Source of the DNA: JAHEKB01 sp049115575
GTDB lineage: Bacteria; Bacteroidota; Bacteroidia; NS11-12g; UBA9320
DNA: 24,707 nucleotides
Direction of reading: 5' to 3'
NCBI GenBank assembly: GCA_049115575.1
Contig: JAGDZU010000005.1
Location: 1-24,707, forward strand
Shown here: one piece after another, positions 9,051 through 17,457 of the stretch
Numbering within the stretch: the stretch's first letter is position 1
Layout of the letters: every line of letters starts with the position of its first letter
Made by a program: the position numbers and the translations under genes
Notes under the pieces: generated by a model
What the model was told of the DNA's origin: nothing
Databases searched by the model: none
Seen by the model: the letters and a program-made list of their open reading frames with translations, nothing else

Positions 9051-10541
9051 ATGAAAATTCAGTCAGCGCTCATATCCGTATTCGATAAAAATGGTATCGA
9101 TTCACTTGCCAGATCTTTGGCAGCCAATGGGGTAACTATATATTCCACTGGGGGAACTCAAAAGTATTTAGAAGGCCTTGGCCTCGAAGTTAAAGCTGTA
9201 GAAGACTACACAAATTACCCTGCAGTTTTTAGCGGAAGGGTTAAGACACTACATCCTGCCATATTTGGCGGAATATTGTACAGAAGAGACAATGAATCTG
9301 ATCTTCAAGAATTAGCGGAACATCAAATACCATCTATAGATTTAACTGTTGTAGATTTATATCCTTTCGAAGACACGGTTGCATCTGGGGCAGACCACCA
9401 AGCAATAATTGAAAAAATTGATATAGGTGGAATTTCATTAATTAGGGCTGCGGCTAAAAACTATGCTCATACTTCCATTATCTCTTCCAAAGCGCAGTAT
9501 GCATCTTTTGAAGCCCACTATAATGCAAATGGAGGGTCAACTACCGAAGAATTTAGACGCCAATTGGCCAGTGAAGCTTTTCAGACAACCAGACATTATG
9601 ATAGTGCCATTAGCAATTACTTCATGGGTGTAGAACGCAAGGTTTTAAGGTATGGCGAAAACCCACATCAGCAGGCATATTTCGAAGGCCAGTTGAATGA
9701 TCTCTTTAAACAATTGGGAGGGAAAGAGCTTTCTTATAATAATTTATTAGATGTTGATGCGGCAGTAAACTTAATGCTAGATATCAAAGATGAGACCCAG
9801 ATATCATTTGCAGTTTTAAAGCACAATAACGCATGTGGTTGTGCAAAGCACGACACTGTTTTAGGAGCCTATGAAGCGGCATTGGCTGGAGATCCTGTGT
9901 CTGCATTTGGTGGTATTTTCATCACGGACCATCAAATAGATTTAGCTACAGCTGAACAAATCAATAAAGTGTTCTATGAAATCTGCATAGCACCTTCATT
10001 TACTCAAGAGGCCTTAGAAGTTTTGTCTTCCAAAGGCAAGCGCATATTGTTAGAGTGGAATATGAAAGAGCTCAAAGGAGATATTCACAGAACCATTCTC
10101 AACGGCACCCTTGTTCAAGGTAGAGATGATGTCTATGCCCAAGAATCTGAATTGGTTTGCAAAACAGACAAACAGCCAAGTAGTCAAGAAATAAAGGATC
10201 TGTTATTTGCTGAAAAACTTGTGAAGAATACTAAATCCAATGCCATAGTATTGGTTAAAAACGGTCAGCTTTTGGCCAGTGGAACAGGCCAGACTTCTAG
10301 AGTAGATGCACTTAGGCAAGCCATTGCTAAAGCAAAAGCTTTTGGATTCGATTTGCAAGGCTCTGTTATGGCATCAGATGCTTTCTTTCCTTTTCCAGAT
10401 TGTGTTGAAATAGCATCTGAGGATGGTATAGCGGCTGTTGTTCAACCAGGAGGGTCTATCAAAGATCAATTGTCTATAGACGCATGTAACCAGAAAGGAA
10501 TGAGTATGGTGTTTACTGGCAATAGGCACTTCAAACACTAG
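9051..10541 (+). CDS. purH: Bifunctional AICAR transformylase / IMP cyclohydrolase PurH
   Basis: PurH carries out the last two steps of de novo IMP synthesis: formyl transfer from 10-formyltetrahydrofolate to AICAR, then ring closure to IMP. The N-terminal MGS-like cyclohydrolase domain spans about residues 1-190 (ALISVFDKNGI, YSTGGTQKYL, SGRVKTLHPAIFGGIL, VDLYPFEDTV, IDIGGISLIRAAAKN). The transformylase domain starts near LRYGENPHQQAYF (199-211). The catalytic Lys-His pair is Lys257-His258 in LKHNNACG. Later markers are DPVSAFGGIF, SDAFFPFPDCVE, VVQPGGSIKDQ and the C-terminal MVFTGNRHFKH. The 496-residue length is close to the usual ~510. It is a single gene with no other purine genes beside it. 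A -7 box lies directly upstream. Confidence 0.97.
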   Translation: MKIQSALISVFDKNGIDSLARSLAANGVTIYSTGGTQKYLEGLGLEVKAVEDYTNYPAVFSGRVKTLHPAIFGGILYRRDNESDLQELAEHQIPSIDLTVVDLYPFEDTVASGADHQAIIEKIDIGGISLIRAAAKNYAHTSIISSKAQYASFEAHYNANGGSTTEEFRRQLASEAFQTTRHYDSAISNYFMGVERKVLRYGENPHQQAYFEGQLNDLFKQLGGKELSYNNLLDVDAAVNLMLDIKDETQISFAVLKHNNACGCAKHDTVLGAYEAALAGDPVSAFGGIFITDHQIDLATAEQINKVFYEICIAPSFTQEALEVLSSKGKRILLEWNMKELKGDIHRTILNGTLVQGRDDVYAQESELVCKTDKQPSSQEIKDLLFAEKLVKNTKSNAIVLVKNGQLLASGTGQTSRVDALRQAIAKAKAFGFDLQGSVMASDAFFPFPDCVEIASEDGIAAVVQPGGSIKDQLSIDACNQKGMSMVFTGNRHFKH

Positions 10542-10544
10542 ACT

Positions 10545-10560
10545 CGCTTTTAAGCGTTTT
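10545..10560 (+). terminator. Weak hairpin with T-run after purH
   Basis: CGCTTTTAAGCG forms a four- to five-base-pair stem with a tiny loop just after the purH stop and is followed directly by TTTT. The position and T-run fit a terminator, but the stem is short. Confidence 0.35.
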
Positions 10561-10580
10561 ACAGAGATTTTCTTAAATTG

Positions 10581-10601
10581 GAGACCAAAGCAGAGGGTCT
10601 C
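10581..10601. promoter_or_regulatory. Inverted repeat GAGACC-N9-GGTCTC
   Basis: Two perfect six-base arms (10581-10586 and 10596-10601) lie between purH and the caspase gene, about 63 bases before the caspase ATG. The plus strand has no T-run after it. It could be a second hairpin of a purH terminator region or an operator; nothing decides between them. Confidence 0.25.
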
Positions 10602-10664
10602 AAAATGGCAGATTAATGACATCTGCAGCTTTTACTTTGAGTGCACTTCTTTGAATAAACTGAT

Positions 10665-13600
10665 ATGCATTTAAGAAATTGGCTTAGTATTTTCCTCATT
10701 TGCCCTTTGATAGTTTGGGCACAAGAGAACAGCGATGTTCAGGTTGTATTAAATACAGGAGGGCATTTAGCTTCCATTAAATCATTGAAATTCAGCCCAG
10801 ATGGTAGCATGTTATATTCTTTTTCTGACGATAAAACAGTTAGAGTTTGGAGTGTGGAATATGAGGAATGCGTACAAACATTTAGAGGTTATGCAGAAGT
10901 TGGAAGAACAGGCATGCTTAATTCGGGAACGGTTAGTCCATCAGGAGATTGGATAGTTGCCGGTGGGTTTCTGGGTAAGAACAAAAATGACATTGGAGAA
11001 ATCCGATTAATGAATGCTGAAAGTGGAGAAGTGTTGTTCGTTTTTAGAGGGCATCAGTCTCCTGTGGTATCGCTAGATGTGAGCCCTCAAGAAGATTATA
11101 TAGCTAGTGGAAGTAGCGATGAAACAATTGGACTCTGGAGCTTGAAGACAGGTGAAGGCATTAAGCTAAGTGGACACAATGATGAAGTCTATGCTGCCAA
11201 ATTTTCTCCAAGTGGTCAGCGATTATTGACTGTTTCTTATGATAGTACAGCCATACTTTGGAATTTCAGAGAAATGATGGAGACAGGAGAACCCAATGTT
11301 AAGGTTTTACGAGATCATACCGACAAAATAAGAAATGCATGTTTCTCTCCAGATGGAAAATACTTTGTAACGGTGGGGTATGATCAAAGAGCATTTCTCT
11401 ATGATAGCCTCGGTGTGCTAATAAAAGAATTAGTTCATTTGGATGACCAAGGTTACACCGGTGTTGGCGACATTCATACAGCTGCATTTTCCGCAGACGG
11501 CAAAGTATTGGTCATAGGCACCCGTCAATTAAGCGGGGTGAACACCATGACATATTCGGTTCCAGATGGAAATCTTTTGGCAGAATTTAAGGGCAATGAT
11601 AATACGGTGATAGCTTGCGACATCTTTGGGAATAGGACTGTGGCTACTGCAGGTGGCGAGAACAGAGACATATATCTTTGGGATGCTTATACAGGAGATG
11701 AATTAGGGCATTTAGTTGGAGCCGGAAGAAGGGTGTATAAAGTGGCAAGTAGTTCAAATGGACTGCTGGCGATAAGTACTCAACCTAAAGCCCCAGTTGG
11801 TGTAAATGATTATGGAGAGCTCAATGTGGTTTTAGATCTAGACCGATTGGAATTATCAGCAGGAGATCCCGATTTTACAGAGTTTGAATCTGAACAGCTA
11901 AACTATGGCAATTATTACCTGCAAAGTGCCGGAGCATATCGATTAGCATGTGTTGATGAAAACAGAGAATATGATTTGATTGAATTAGATCCCGGTACTG
12001 ATGGAAGAATAAACTGTTACTCATTCACGCCTAACGGTGACATAGCAGTTGGCTCAAACTATGATTTGAGTCTGTTCACCAAAGAAGGGAAATTGCTCAG
12101 AAGTTTTAGAGGACATCATGGTGATGTTTACTCCTTGGCATTTTCCGAAAATGGTAAAACCATGTATTCTGCAAGCGGGGATCAAACGGTAAAACTGTGG
12201 AACCTCAATGAAGAAGGGCAAAGGGAAATGAATTTCGACGAATTCATGCTTGATGTTCGCAATGACTATGGGGATGAGACCATTGACGGCCTAATAACAG
12301 ATAAAGGAATGATCTTCTTTGAGAATTTGTATTTCAAGAGTTATCCTAAATTAGTTTTTCCCAAAGCAAGTCTCTTTGTAAGCGACAAACAAGACTGGGC
12401 GCTTTGGACGGATAAGAATTACTACGCCTCTTCCCTTTACGGTGGGAGCATGGTTGGGTTTCATCAAAATCTGCATACAGATACACTGGCAGATTTTTTC
12501 ACTTTTGAACAATATGACTTGCAATGGAATAGGCCAGACTTGGTTTTAGATGTTTTGGATTTAGGTAGTCCTGAATTAAAAGAAATGTATCACTTGGCAT
12601 ATCTCAAGAGACTGAGAAAATTAGGGCTAAAGCCAGAGGATTTTAGTGGTCAAATAAAAGCCCCTGAAATAGAAGTAAAAACAGCCAACCAGAGGGTGGA
12701 TCGTTCTCGATTTGGTTTTTATCATACTATGAAAGATTTTGAACATGGTGTGGAACAGGAGCACGTTACTATTAATGGAGTACCTGTATTTGGCGTGAAT
12801 GGTTTGGGTATTCCTGGTGAAGCTGCGGCTATGCAGATTAATACCATGCATACAGAATTATCACCAGGTATGAATAAAGTTCAAATATGGTGTTCCAATA
12901 CTAAAGGAATACACTCCAAGCGTGAAACCAGATATATCTTTTTTGATACCGTAGATGTAAAACCCAATCTCTACATTTTGGGAATAGGAGCTTCAAAATA
13001 TGAAGATTCAAGTTTTGACTTGAAATATGNNGATTGTACGGACAAGTCTTTATAGATACCCTAATGAATCAGGCTGTCACCAGAGGAAACATAAAAGATG
13101 CACTAGAGCGGATTTCCGGTGCAAGAGTGTATGATCATGTGTTGATTTACATAGCTGGCCATGGAATACTCGATCCAGATCTTAATTACTATTTAGCTAC
13201 TTATGACATGGATTTTGATAATCCAGAAGAACGAGGATTGGATTACAGTTGGTTTGAAGATGAGATTGCAAGATTGAGGCCTAGAACTAGAACGGTCTTT
13301 ATAGATGCTTGTCATTCAGGTGAAGTGGATCCAGATGAAGTAAGTACCACATCTGAAACCTTGGCGCCTGGAGTTTCTGAAAATGATAGTAGGGGTGTAG
13401 TTATAGAATCTACTGGTTTAGAAGAAGATGAAGTATACAGTCTTATGGGAGTTCTATTTTCTGATTTGAGAAATAATTCTGGTGCTACCATAATTGCAAG
13501 CGCCGGCGGAAGTGAATATGCATATGAAGGAGAAAAATGGCAAAACGGTGTTTTCACCTATGCTCTATTGAATTCCCTACAAGATGGAAGTGCAGATCTA

Positions 13601-13732
13601 AATGGTGATGGCGAAATTCAGCTGTCTGAATTAAAGATCACGGTTCAGAACGAAGTAGAGCGCCTTACAGGAGGAATGCAGCAACCAACAACTAGATTTG
13701 AAAACGTAAATCAAGACTACCGATTTTGGTAA
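10665..13732 (+). CDS. Exported WD40-repeat protein with C-terminal caspase (C14) domain
   Basis: A signal peptide (MHLRNWLSIFLICPLIVWAQ) is followed by about eight WD40-like blades at roughly residues 33-520, clearest in LKFSPDGSMLYSFSDDKTVR, IASGSSDETIGLW, LSGHNDEVYAAKFSPSGQRL and SASGDQTVKLWNL. Next is a region typical of Bacteroidota WD40-caspase proteins (WALWTDKNYYASSLYGG, FEQYDLQWNRPDLVL), a beta-rich linker, and a caspase p20 domain starting YILGIGASKYEDSSFDLKY. The 2-N gap at 13030-13031 sits there. The far side resumes in another frame at LYGQVFIDTLMNQAVTRGNI, and comparison with the usual p20 layout suggests about 20 residues are missing. The catalytic dyad is intact: His at 13160-13162 (YIAGHG) and Cys at 13310-13312 (FIDACHSG). 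Prokaryotic caspase-like proteases usually cut after Arg or Lys; the substrate is unknown. The signal peptide places the protein outside the cytoplasm, so a classic cell-death role is doubtful. Confidence 0.88.
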
Positions 13733-13734
13733 TT

Positions 13735-13758
13735 AAAGCACCTCTTTGGTAGTGTTTT
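13735..13758 (+). terminator. Weak hairpin after the caspase gene
   Basis: AAAGCAC (13735-13741) pairs with GTGTTTT (13752-13758), including one G-U pair, around a ten-base loop, right after the caspase stop codon. The T residues are part of the arm rather than a separate tail, so termination is only plausible. Confidence 0.3.
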
Positions 13759-13861
13759 GGGCCAAATCGAATATCTAAATACTCAAGCAGGTATAAATGG
13801 CTGATAAGCTATCTTTTACTACAGCTGTTGTCTTTATGTGAATAATTGATGAATTCTTGTC

Positions 13862-13874
13862 GCTACATTGTAGC
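13862..13874. promoter_or_regulatory. Perfect palindrome GCTACA-T-TGTAGC
   Basis: A six-base inverted repeat with a one-base centre lies 18 bases before the ATG at 13893. Such a tight palindrome just ahead of a start codon suits a dimeric repressor, or a short hairpin affecting translation. No -7 box was found in this intergenic region. Confidence 0.35.
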
Positions 13875-13892
13875 AACCAAAATCAATAAATC

Positions 13893-14309
13893 ATGAATAC
13901 TAACAAAATCATTATGGCGACTATCGTCGGGGGCGTAGTCTACTTTTTCTTAGGATGGCTGGTGTATGGGATGATGTTGATGGATTACATGGGTGCTAAT
14001 TCAAACACCTGTGCTATGCGAGGAGAGGACGAATTTGTGTGGTGGGCTATGATAGCATCTAATTTACTCTTTGCTTTACTGCTCGCAATTATTTTTAGTT
14101 GGTCGGGTGTTTCTAGTGCAATGAAAGGACTTACTTCAGGTGCCATTATCGGCCTGTTGTTCGCACTTACTATGGCTATGGGGCAATATGCTATGACTAC
14201 CATGTATGGAGACTTGACCATTATGGTTGTGGATGTGCTTGCCTCAACAGTTATGGCTGCAGTACTTGGTGGTGTTGTTGCTTGGGTCCTAAATATGGGC
14301 AAGGGTTAA
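13893..14309 (+). CDS. Small four-helix membrane protein of unknown function
   Basis: 138 residues, mostly hydrophobic, with four likely membrane helices near residues 6-30, 50-70, 77-100 and 107-134. Helix 1 contains GGVVYFFLGWLVYG and the last two helices are rich in Gly, Ala and Met (TSGAIIGLLFALTMAMGQYA, VLGGVVAWVLNMG). A polar loop with one Cys (NSNTCAMRGEDEFVWW) separates helices 1 and 2. The shape recalls DUF1761-type proteins, but no decisive motif is visible and I do not assign it to that family. It stands alone between the caspase gene and the convergent subtilase gene, with a palindrome before its start. Translation on the opposite strand is also open but lacks protein-like features. 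Confidence 0.75.
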   Translation: MNTNKIIMATIVGGVVYFFLGWLVYGMMLMDYMGANSNTCAMRGEDEFVWWAMIASNLLFALLLAIIFSWSGVSSAMKGLTSGAIIGLLFALTMAMGQYAMTTMYGDLTIMVVDVLASTVMAAVLGGVVAWVLNMGKG

Positions 14310-14370
14310 ACAAGCTTTCTTAAACTACTACTTTTAACCGTTCTTGAAGGATTAAATGAACCTAGGGGAA

Positions 14371-16008
14371 TTAGTGTGTCACTACCAAATTGGTACTCCA
14401 ACTGCTTCCACTGTCTAGGTCTATAAATTGTAAGTGGTAATTCCCTGAAGCCAAGTTTTTAACATCTATAGAAGTTTGAGAAAGATTGGAGGTTTTTATT
14501 TCCAGAATTTGAACTCCTACCGAATTATAAACAACAATATGATCAACCTTTTGGATGTTGTTTGCTACTACCGTATGGCTTGCTGGATTGGGATAGATTT
14601 GAATGTTGTCTAGCACATCATCTTTAATGCCAACACTTGGAATAGTGAGTGCTGCATGAGCATTGACTCTTCCATATCCGTGATAAACATCAAAACCATT
14701 AATATCTTCTGAGGGCCTTCCCACTTCATCTTCAGCGGTAGATCGTAGTATACTTCTAATTTCATCTGGGCCTCTACTTGTATCTTGAGCTATGAGTAAG
14801 GCGCCAATTCCACATACAAGAGGTGTTGCTTGCGAAGTGCCCCCCCAATAGCTTCCGTAATTGGTGTTGGAGCTGTAACTGAGACCATATATGTAATTTC
14901 CTGGGGCACATACATCTATATGGGAACCAAAGGAACTTCCGCTAGTTGCACTCCAGAAAAAAGGAGAAGTACGTTCGTCATTAGGATCTGTAGAACCTAC
15001 TGCTATGGTATTTGCGTATGCCGCTGGATAATAAGGCACACTGTTGTCAAAATTCATCATACAGGCCACTATGGTTACCCCATTCACATAAGCATAATCA
15101 ACAGCATTCTTCATAGCAAGGGAGAAACCAGAACCGCCTACAGACATATTCAAAATATCAGCGCCATTATCAACGGCATAATATATGGCATCAACCCACC
15201 ATGAATACAGCCCAGAATTAGTGCTATTTAATATCTTTAGACTCATAACTTTAGAATGCCAATCTGCGCCAGCGTAACCCAAATTGTTATCGCCATTTGC
15301 GCAAGCTATGCCGGCAACATTGGTACCATGTCCATGGTCATCAGATGGGTCGTTGTCCTCATTTGCAAAATCCCAACCGTTGAAATCATTGATATATCCG
15401 TTGTTATCAGTATCTGTTGCATCAGAAGCTTCAGATAGGTTCGTCCATATTCTTCCCGCGAATTCTGGGTGATTTAATTTAATGCCCGAATCCAATATTG
15501 CTGTAACTATACTAGAGTCACCCGTCTCAATGTCCCAGGCAAGATCCATGTCCACATCTGCGTCCACAGTTGCAGGACTTAAAGAAAATGTCCCATCGTT
15601 GTGCATATTATACTGTCTTGAAAAATAAGTGTCGTCTGGTAAAGTTTGTGTGGTGGCTTTTACACCCGCTCCATAACCAATGTAATTGGGCTCTGCGAAT
15701 TCAATTAATGAAGACTCATTGAGCTGATCTGACAACGCTTCTGGATTTATTTCACCACTAAATGTGATCACAGCCAGATGCGCATTTTTGTTCCCAAGGG
15801 CTTTTATTTTCTCAACACTAATATCCGTTCCAAAAATGAAGTTCAACAGTATTTGGTTATTGAATGCTTCAGCAGAGGTAATTACATTATCCGCAGAACT
15901 GTATTTCACTATCAATTGATTGGGAACAAACTCTGCCTGGGTTTGTGCATATCCGTTACCAATAAAAGCTAGACTTATAATTACTAAGAGTGTTTTATAT
16001 TTAAACAT
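14371..16008 (-). CDS. Subtilisin-like serine protease (S8) with T9SS sorting domain
   Basis: 545 residues. The signal peptide (MFKYKTLLVIISLAFIGNGYAQ) is followed by an inhibitor-I9-like prodomain (~27-108, FVPNQLIVKY to LIEFAEPNYI) and the S8 domain (~128-455). The catalytic residues are Asp173 (AILDSGIKLNHPEF), His227 (DDHGHGTNVAG) and Ser392 (GGTSQATPLVCG). The oxyanion-hole Asn319 is kept, but the usual Ala-Ala-Gly-Asn context is Ala-Cys-Met-Met-Asn. A C-terminal T9SS type A domain (~465-545) begins IQIYPNPASHTV and includes LASGNYHLQF, so the protein is probably exported by the T9SS. It is likely a secreted protease for external protein. The peptide between Asp173 and His227 contains DTDNNGYINDFNGWDF, a Ca-binding-like loop common in this subfamily. 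The gene converges with the small membrane protein gene 61 bases away. Confidence 0.93.
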   Translation of the reverse strand: MFKYKTLLVIISLAFIGNGYAQTQAEFVPNQLIVKYSSADNVITSAEAFNNQILLNFIFGTDISVEKIKALGNKNAHLAVITFSGEINPEALSDQLNESSLIEFAEPNYIGYGAGVKATTQTLPDDTYFSRQYNMHNDGTFSLSPATVDADVDMDLAWDIETGDSSIVTAILDSGIKLNHPEFAGRIWTNLSEASDATDTDNNGYINDFNGWDFANEDNDPSDDHGHGTNVAGIACANGDNNLGYAGADWHSKVMSLKILNSTNSGLYSWWVDAIYYAVDNGADILNMSVGGSGFSLAMKNAVDYAYVNGVTIVACMMNFDNSVPYYPAAYANTIAVGSTDPNDERTSPFFWSATSGSSFGSHIDVCAPGNYIYGLSYSSNTNYGSYWGGTSQATPLVCGIGALLIAQDTSRGPDEIRSILRSTAEDEVGRPSEDINGFDVYHGYGRVNAHAALTIPSVGIKDDVLDNIQIYPNPASHTVVANNIQKVDHIVVYNSVGVQILEIKTSNLSQTSIDVKNLASGNYHLQFIDLDSGSSWSTNLVVTH

Positions 16009-16073
16009 AAGGTGTGGAAGATAATTAATTGATGAATTATTATGGACTTATATAACCAGTAGACTTTCCTATT

Positions 16074-16643
16074 TTAATNNTTTCCTATTTGCATAACCTC
16101 TTTTTTAGATTCAGGAAGCTGTTCCAATAATCTATCTACTGTGGCGTCTGACTTGTTCAATGCATCTATATAAGCCTCATTTTTCAAACTGTCCATTTGG
16201 GTATGAGAATAGTTAAGGCCTGCTAGCTCCAAGCTTTCATTGCCAAGTAATTCTGTATAAATAGCGTCTAAATTATCAATAGCTCTAACCGTGATAAAAA
16301 TTTGACTAGTACTTCTGTAACCTTCAAATATGCGTGTTCCATTGTTCCATAAATAGCTCTTGTTTAAGGTGACTGCGCTTGTTAAAATGTCTTCTTCGGC
16401 GATTCCAAATGAGAGGAGTTGAGTATGAAGCTCATTGGATTTGTTAACCAAGCATTGTTTAGACTTTTCAATAGACTTGTCTAAGCAAGTGAGGTTAATA
16501 TAGAAAGAAGCCAGATCAGGTTTTGTTTCTACCTCTCCAACAGACTTAATCATCATGGTTTTATATGTAGATGAAGTTATGGTGGTGTTACTGCGACAAC
16601 TGACCAAAGCTAGTATGCTTAGAATGAAGATGATTTGTTTCAT
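16074..16643 (-). CDS. SIMPL (DUF541) domain lipoprotein, 3' end lost in gap
   Basis: MKQIIFILSILALVSC is a lipoprotein signal with Cys16 as the likely lipidated residue. The following region fits a SIMPL/DUF541 domain: IKSVGEVETKPDLASFYINL, then a heptad-rich helix (SIEKSKQCLVNKSNELHTQL), GIAEEDILTSAVTLN, FEGYRSTSQIFITVR, and a second long helix after LAGLNYSH. The domain normally continues for about 50 more residues beyond KKEVMQIG, where a 2-N gap (16079-16080) cuts it. On the far side the nearest open frame reads IKIGKSTGYISP and stops, which is not a convincing SIMPL end. The sequence ATAGGAAA occurs on both sides of the gap, so material was probably lost between short direct repeats during assembly. 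The start codon overlaps the upstream gene's stop as ATGA, which points to translational coupling. Function is unknown. Confidence 0.75.
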   Translation of the reverse strand: MKQIIFILSILALVSCRSNTTITSSTYKTMMIKSVGEVETKPDLASFYINLTCLDKSIEKSKQCLVNKSNELHTQLLSFGIAEEDILTSAVTLNKSYLWNNGTRIFEGYRSTSQIFITVRAIDNLDAIYTELLGNESLELAGLNYSHTQMDSLKNEAYIDALNKSDATVDRLLEQLPESKKEVMQIGXX

Positions 16644-17032
16644 GATTTTTTATTCTTAACCTTTAATACAATCCAAATTAGTATGGCTGTTAAAAGTGTT
16701 ACTATGGTGAAGTACCTTTCAAAGTTAGTTTTGGCAATTGCATTACCTAAGGTATTCAATGCAAAAAGCGCAAGAAAAATCCATAGAATTACATTCACCG
16801 CTCTCATTGGAATTAACGCTTTAATAAACTCTCCTTTTATAAGAAGGACTAAACCAAAGAATAAATTTATGAGCAAAGAGACGCTTTCAAAAGCATACAT
16901 TTCTGAGTCTGTTTTTAATCTTCCTCCCCAAGTAATTTCATAAGGAATAATCTTTAAGAGTATACAAATATGAAAGACGGTTGTAAGGCCAACTATTAAT
17001 AGAAGTATTCTTAATGCAGTTTTGCTATTCAT
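16640..17032 (-). CDS. Four-helix membrane protein of unknown function
   Basis: 130 residues with four predicted membrane helices at about 8-27, 48-66, 75-98 and 106-125. The loop between helices 1 and 2 contains YEITWGGRLKTDSEMYAFE, a conserved-looking polar stretch with WGG. I recognise the general type from Bacteroidota genomes but no named family. The start codon lies 8 bases inside the upstream DUF2834-like gene, and the stop overlaps the next start as ATGA, so it is the middle gene of a tightly coupled three-gene operon running 17363 to 16074. Confidence 0.75.
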   Translation of the reverse strand: MNSKTALRILLLIVGLTTVFHICILLKIIPYEITWGGRLKTDSEMYAFESVSLLINLFFGLVLLIKGEFIKALIPMRAVNVILWIFLALFALNTLGNAIAKTNFERYFTIVTLLTAILIWIVLKVKNKKS

Positions 17033-17363
17033 CTTTCGCTATTGCTTTTTCTCTCATATATAGATATAAAGGAAAGGTGCCTGCCATTCCAAAAAGCATG
17101 GTTAATAGCCATACCAATCCAATTCTTTTAACACCCTGCTTTTTCGCATCTGAATAAGACCACATGAAAAAAACCATCACAACTACGAGCAAATCAATAA
17201 TGAATGCAGAAGAAATGCGGTTTGCAAACATGCCTTCCATGGTAGCCATGGGATGACCATAGAGCAGGATATTACCAGTTTCTATAGATTCATTAAATAC
17301 CAGGATGTTGGGGGCTATAAAGCCAGCAATGGTGAGTATGAGGTAAAGTGTTGTTCTTTTCAT
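17025..17363 (-). CDS. DUF2834-like small membrane protein
   Basis: 112 residues, three to four membrane helices. The C-terminal pattern (FIIDLLVVVMVFFMWSYSDA, then RIGLVWLLTMLFGMAGTFPL and YLYMREK) matches the layout of DUF2834: an Asp in the helix, Trp at its end, a basic loop, and a Phe/Pro-Leu-x-Leu-Tyr-x-Arg-Glu end. The family has no known function. This is the first gene of the coupled operon with the next membrane protein and the SIMPL lipoprotein. The upstream 80 bases contain one of the two copies of the 52-base repeat; no -7 box was seen there. Confidence 0.7.
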   Translation of the reverse strand: MKRTTLYLILTIAGFIAPNILVFNESIETGNILLYGHPMATMEGMFANRISSAFIIDLLVVVMVFFMWSYSDAKKQGVKRIGLVWLLTMLFGMAGTFPLYLYMREKAIAKDE

Positions 17364-17405
17364 TTGACTATCTAGTTGAACCAGAGGTTTTGAAATAGGT
17401 ATAAT

Positions 17406-17457
17406 TCAATGCTATGAAAGAGTTCTTTCANNCTTTCATTTCCAAATCACGAATAGG
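17406..17457. repeat. Repeat copy 1: 25 bases, NN, 25 bases
   Basis: This block is identical to 20643-20694, including the position of the two Ns. It covers the last codons of the AraC gene (stop at 17447-17449) and ~41 bases downstream. The left half contains TGAAAGA-GT-TCTTTCA, a perfect seven-base inverted repeat that could terminate the AraC transcript. The bases on either side of the NN (TCTTTCA and CTTTCATT) overlap, so the true sequence may simply run TCTTTCATT. Confidence 0.85.

Noticed and set aside
10374..10622. Minus-strand open frame overlapping the purH 3' end
   Set aside because: It overlaps the conserved C-terminus of PurH and shows no domain or promoter.
13985..14302. Open frame on the strand opposite the small membrane protein
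   Set aside because: Composition is shadow-like (many Thr/Ser/Pro and Ile from complemented hydrophobic codons), with no recognisable motif. The plus-strand protein has clear membrane helices.
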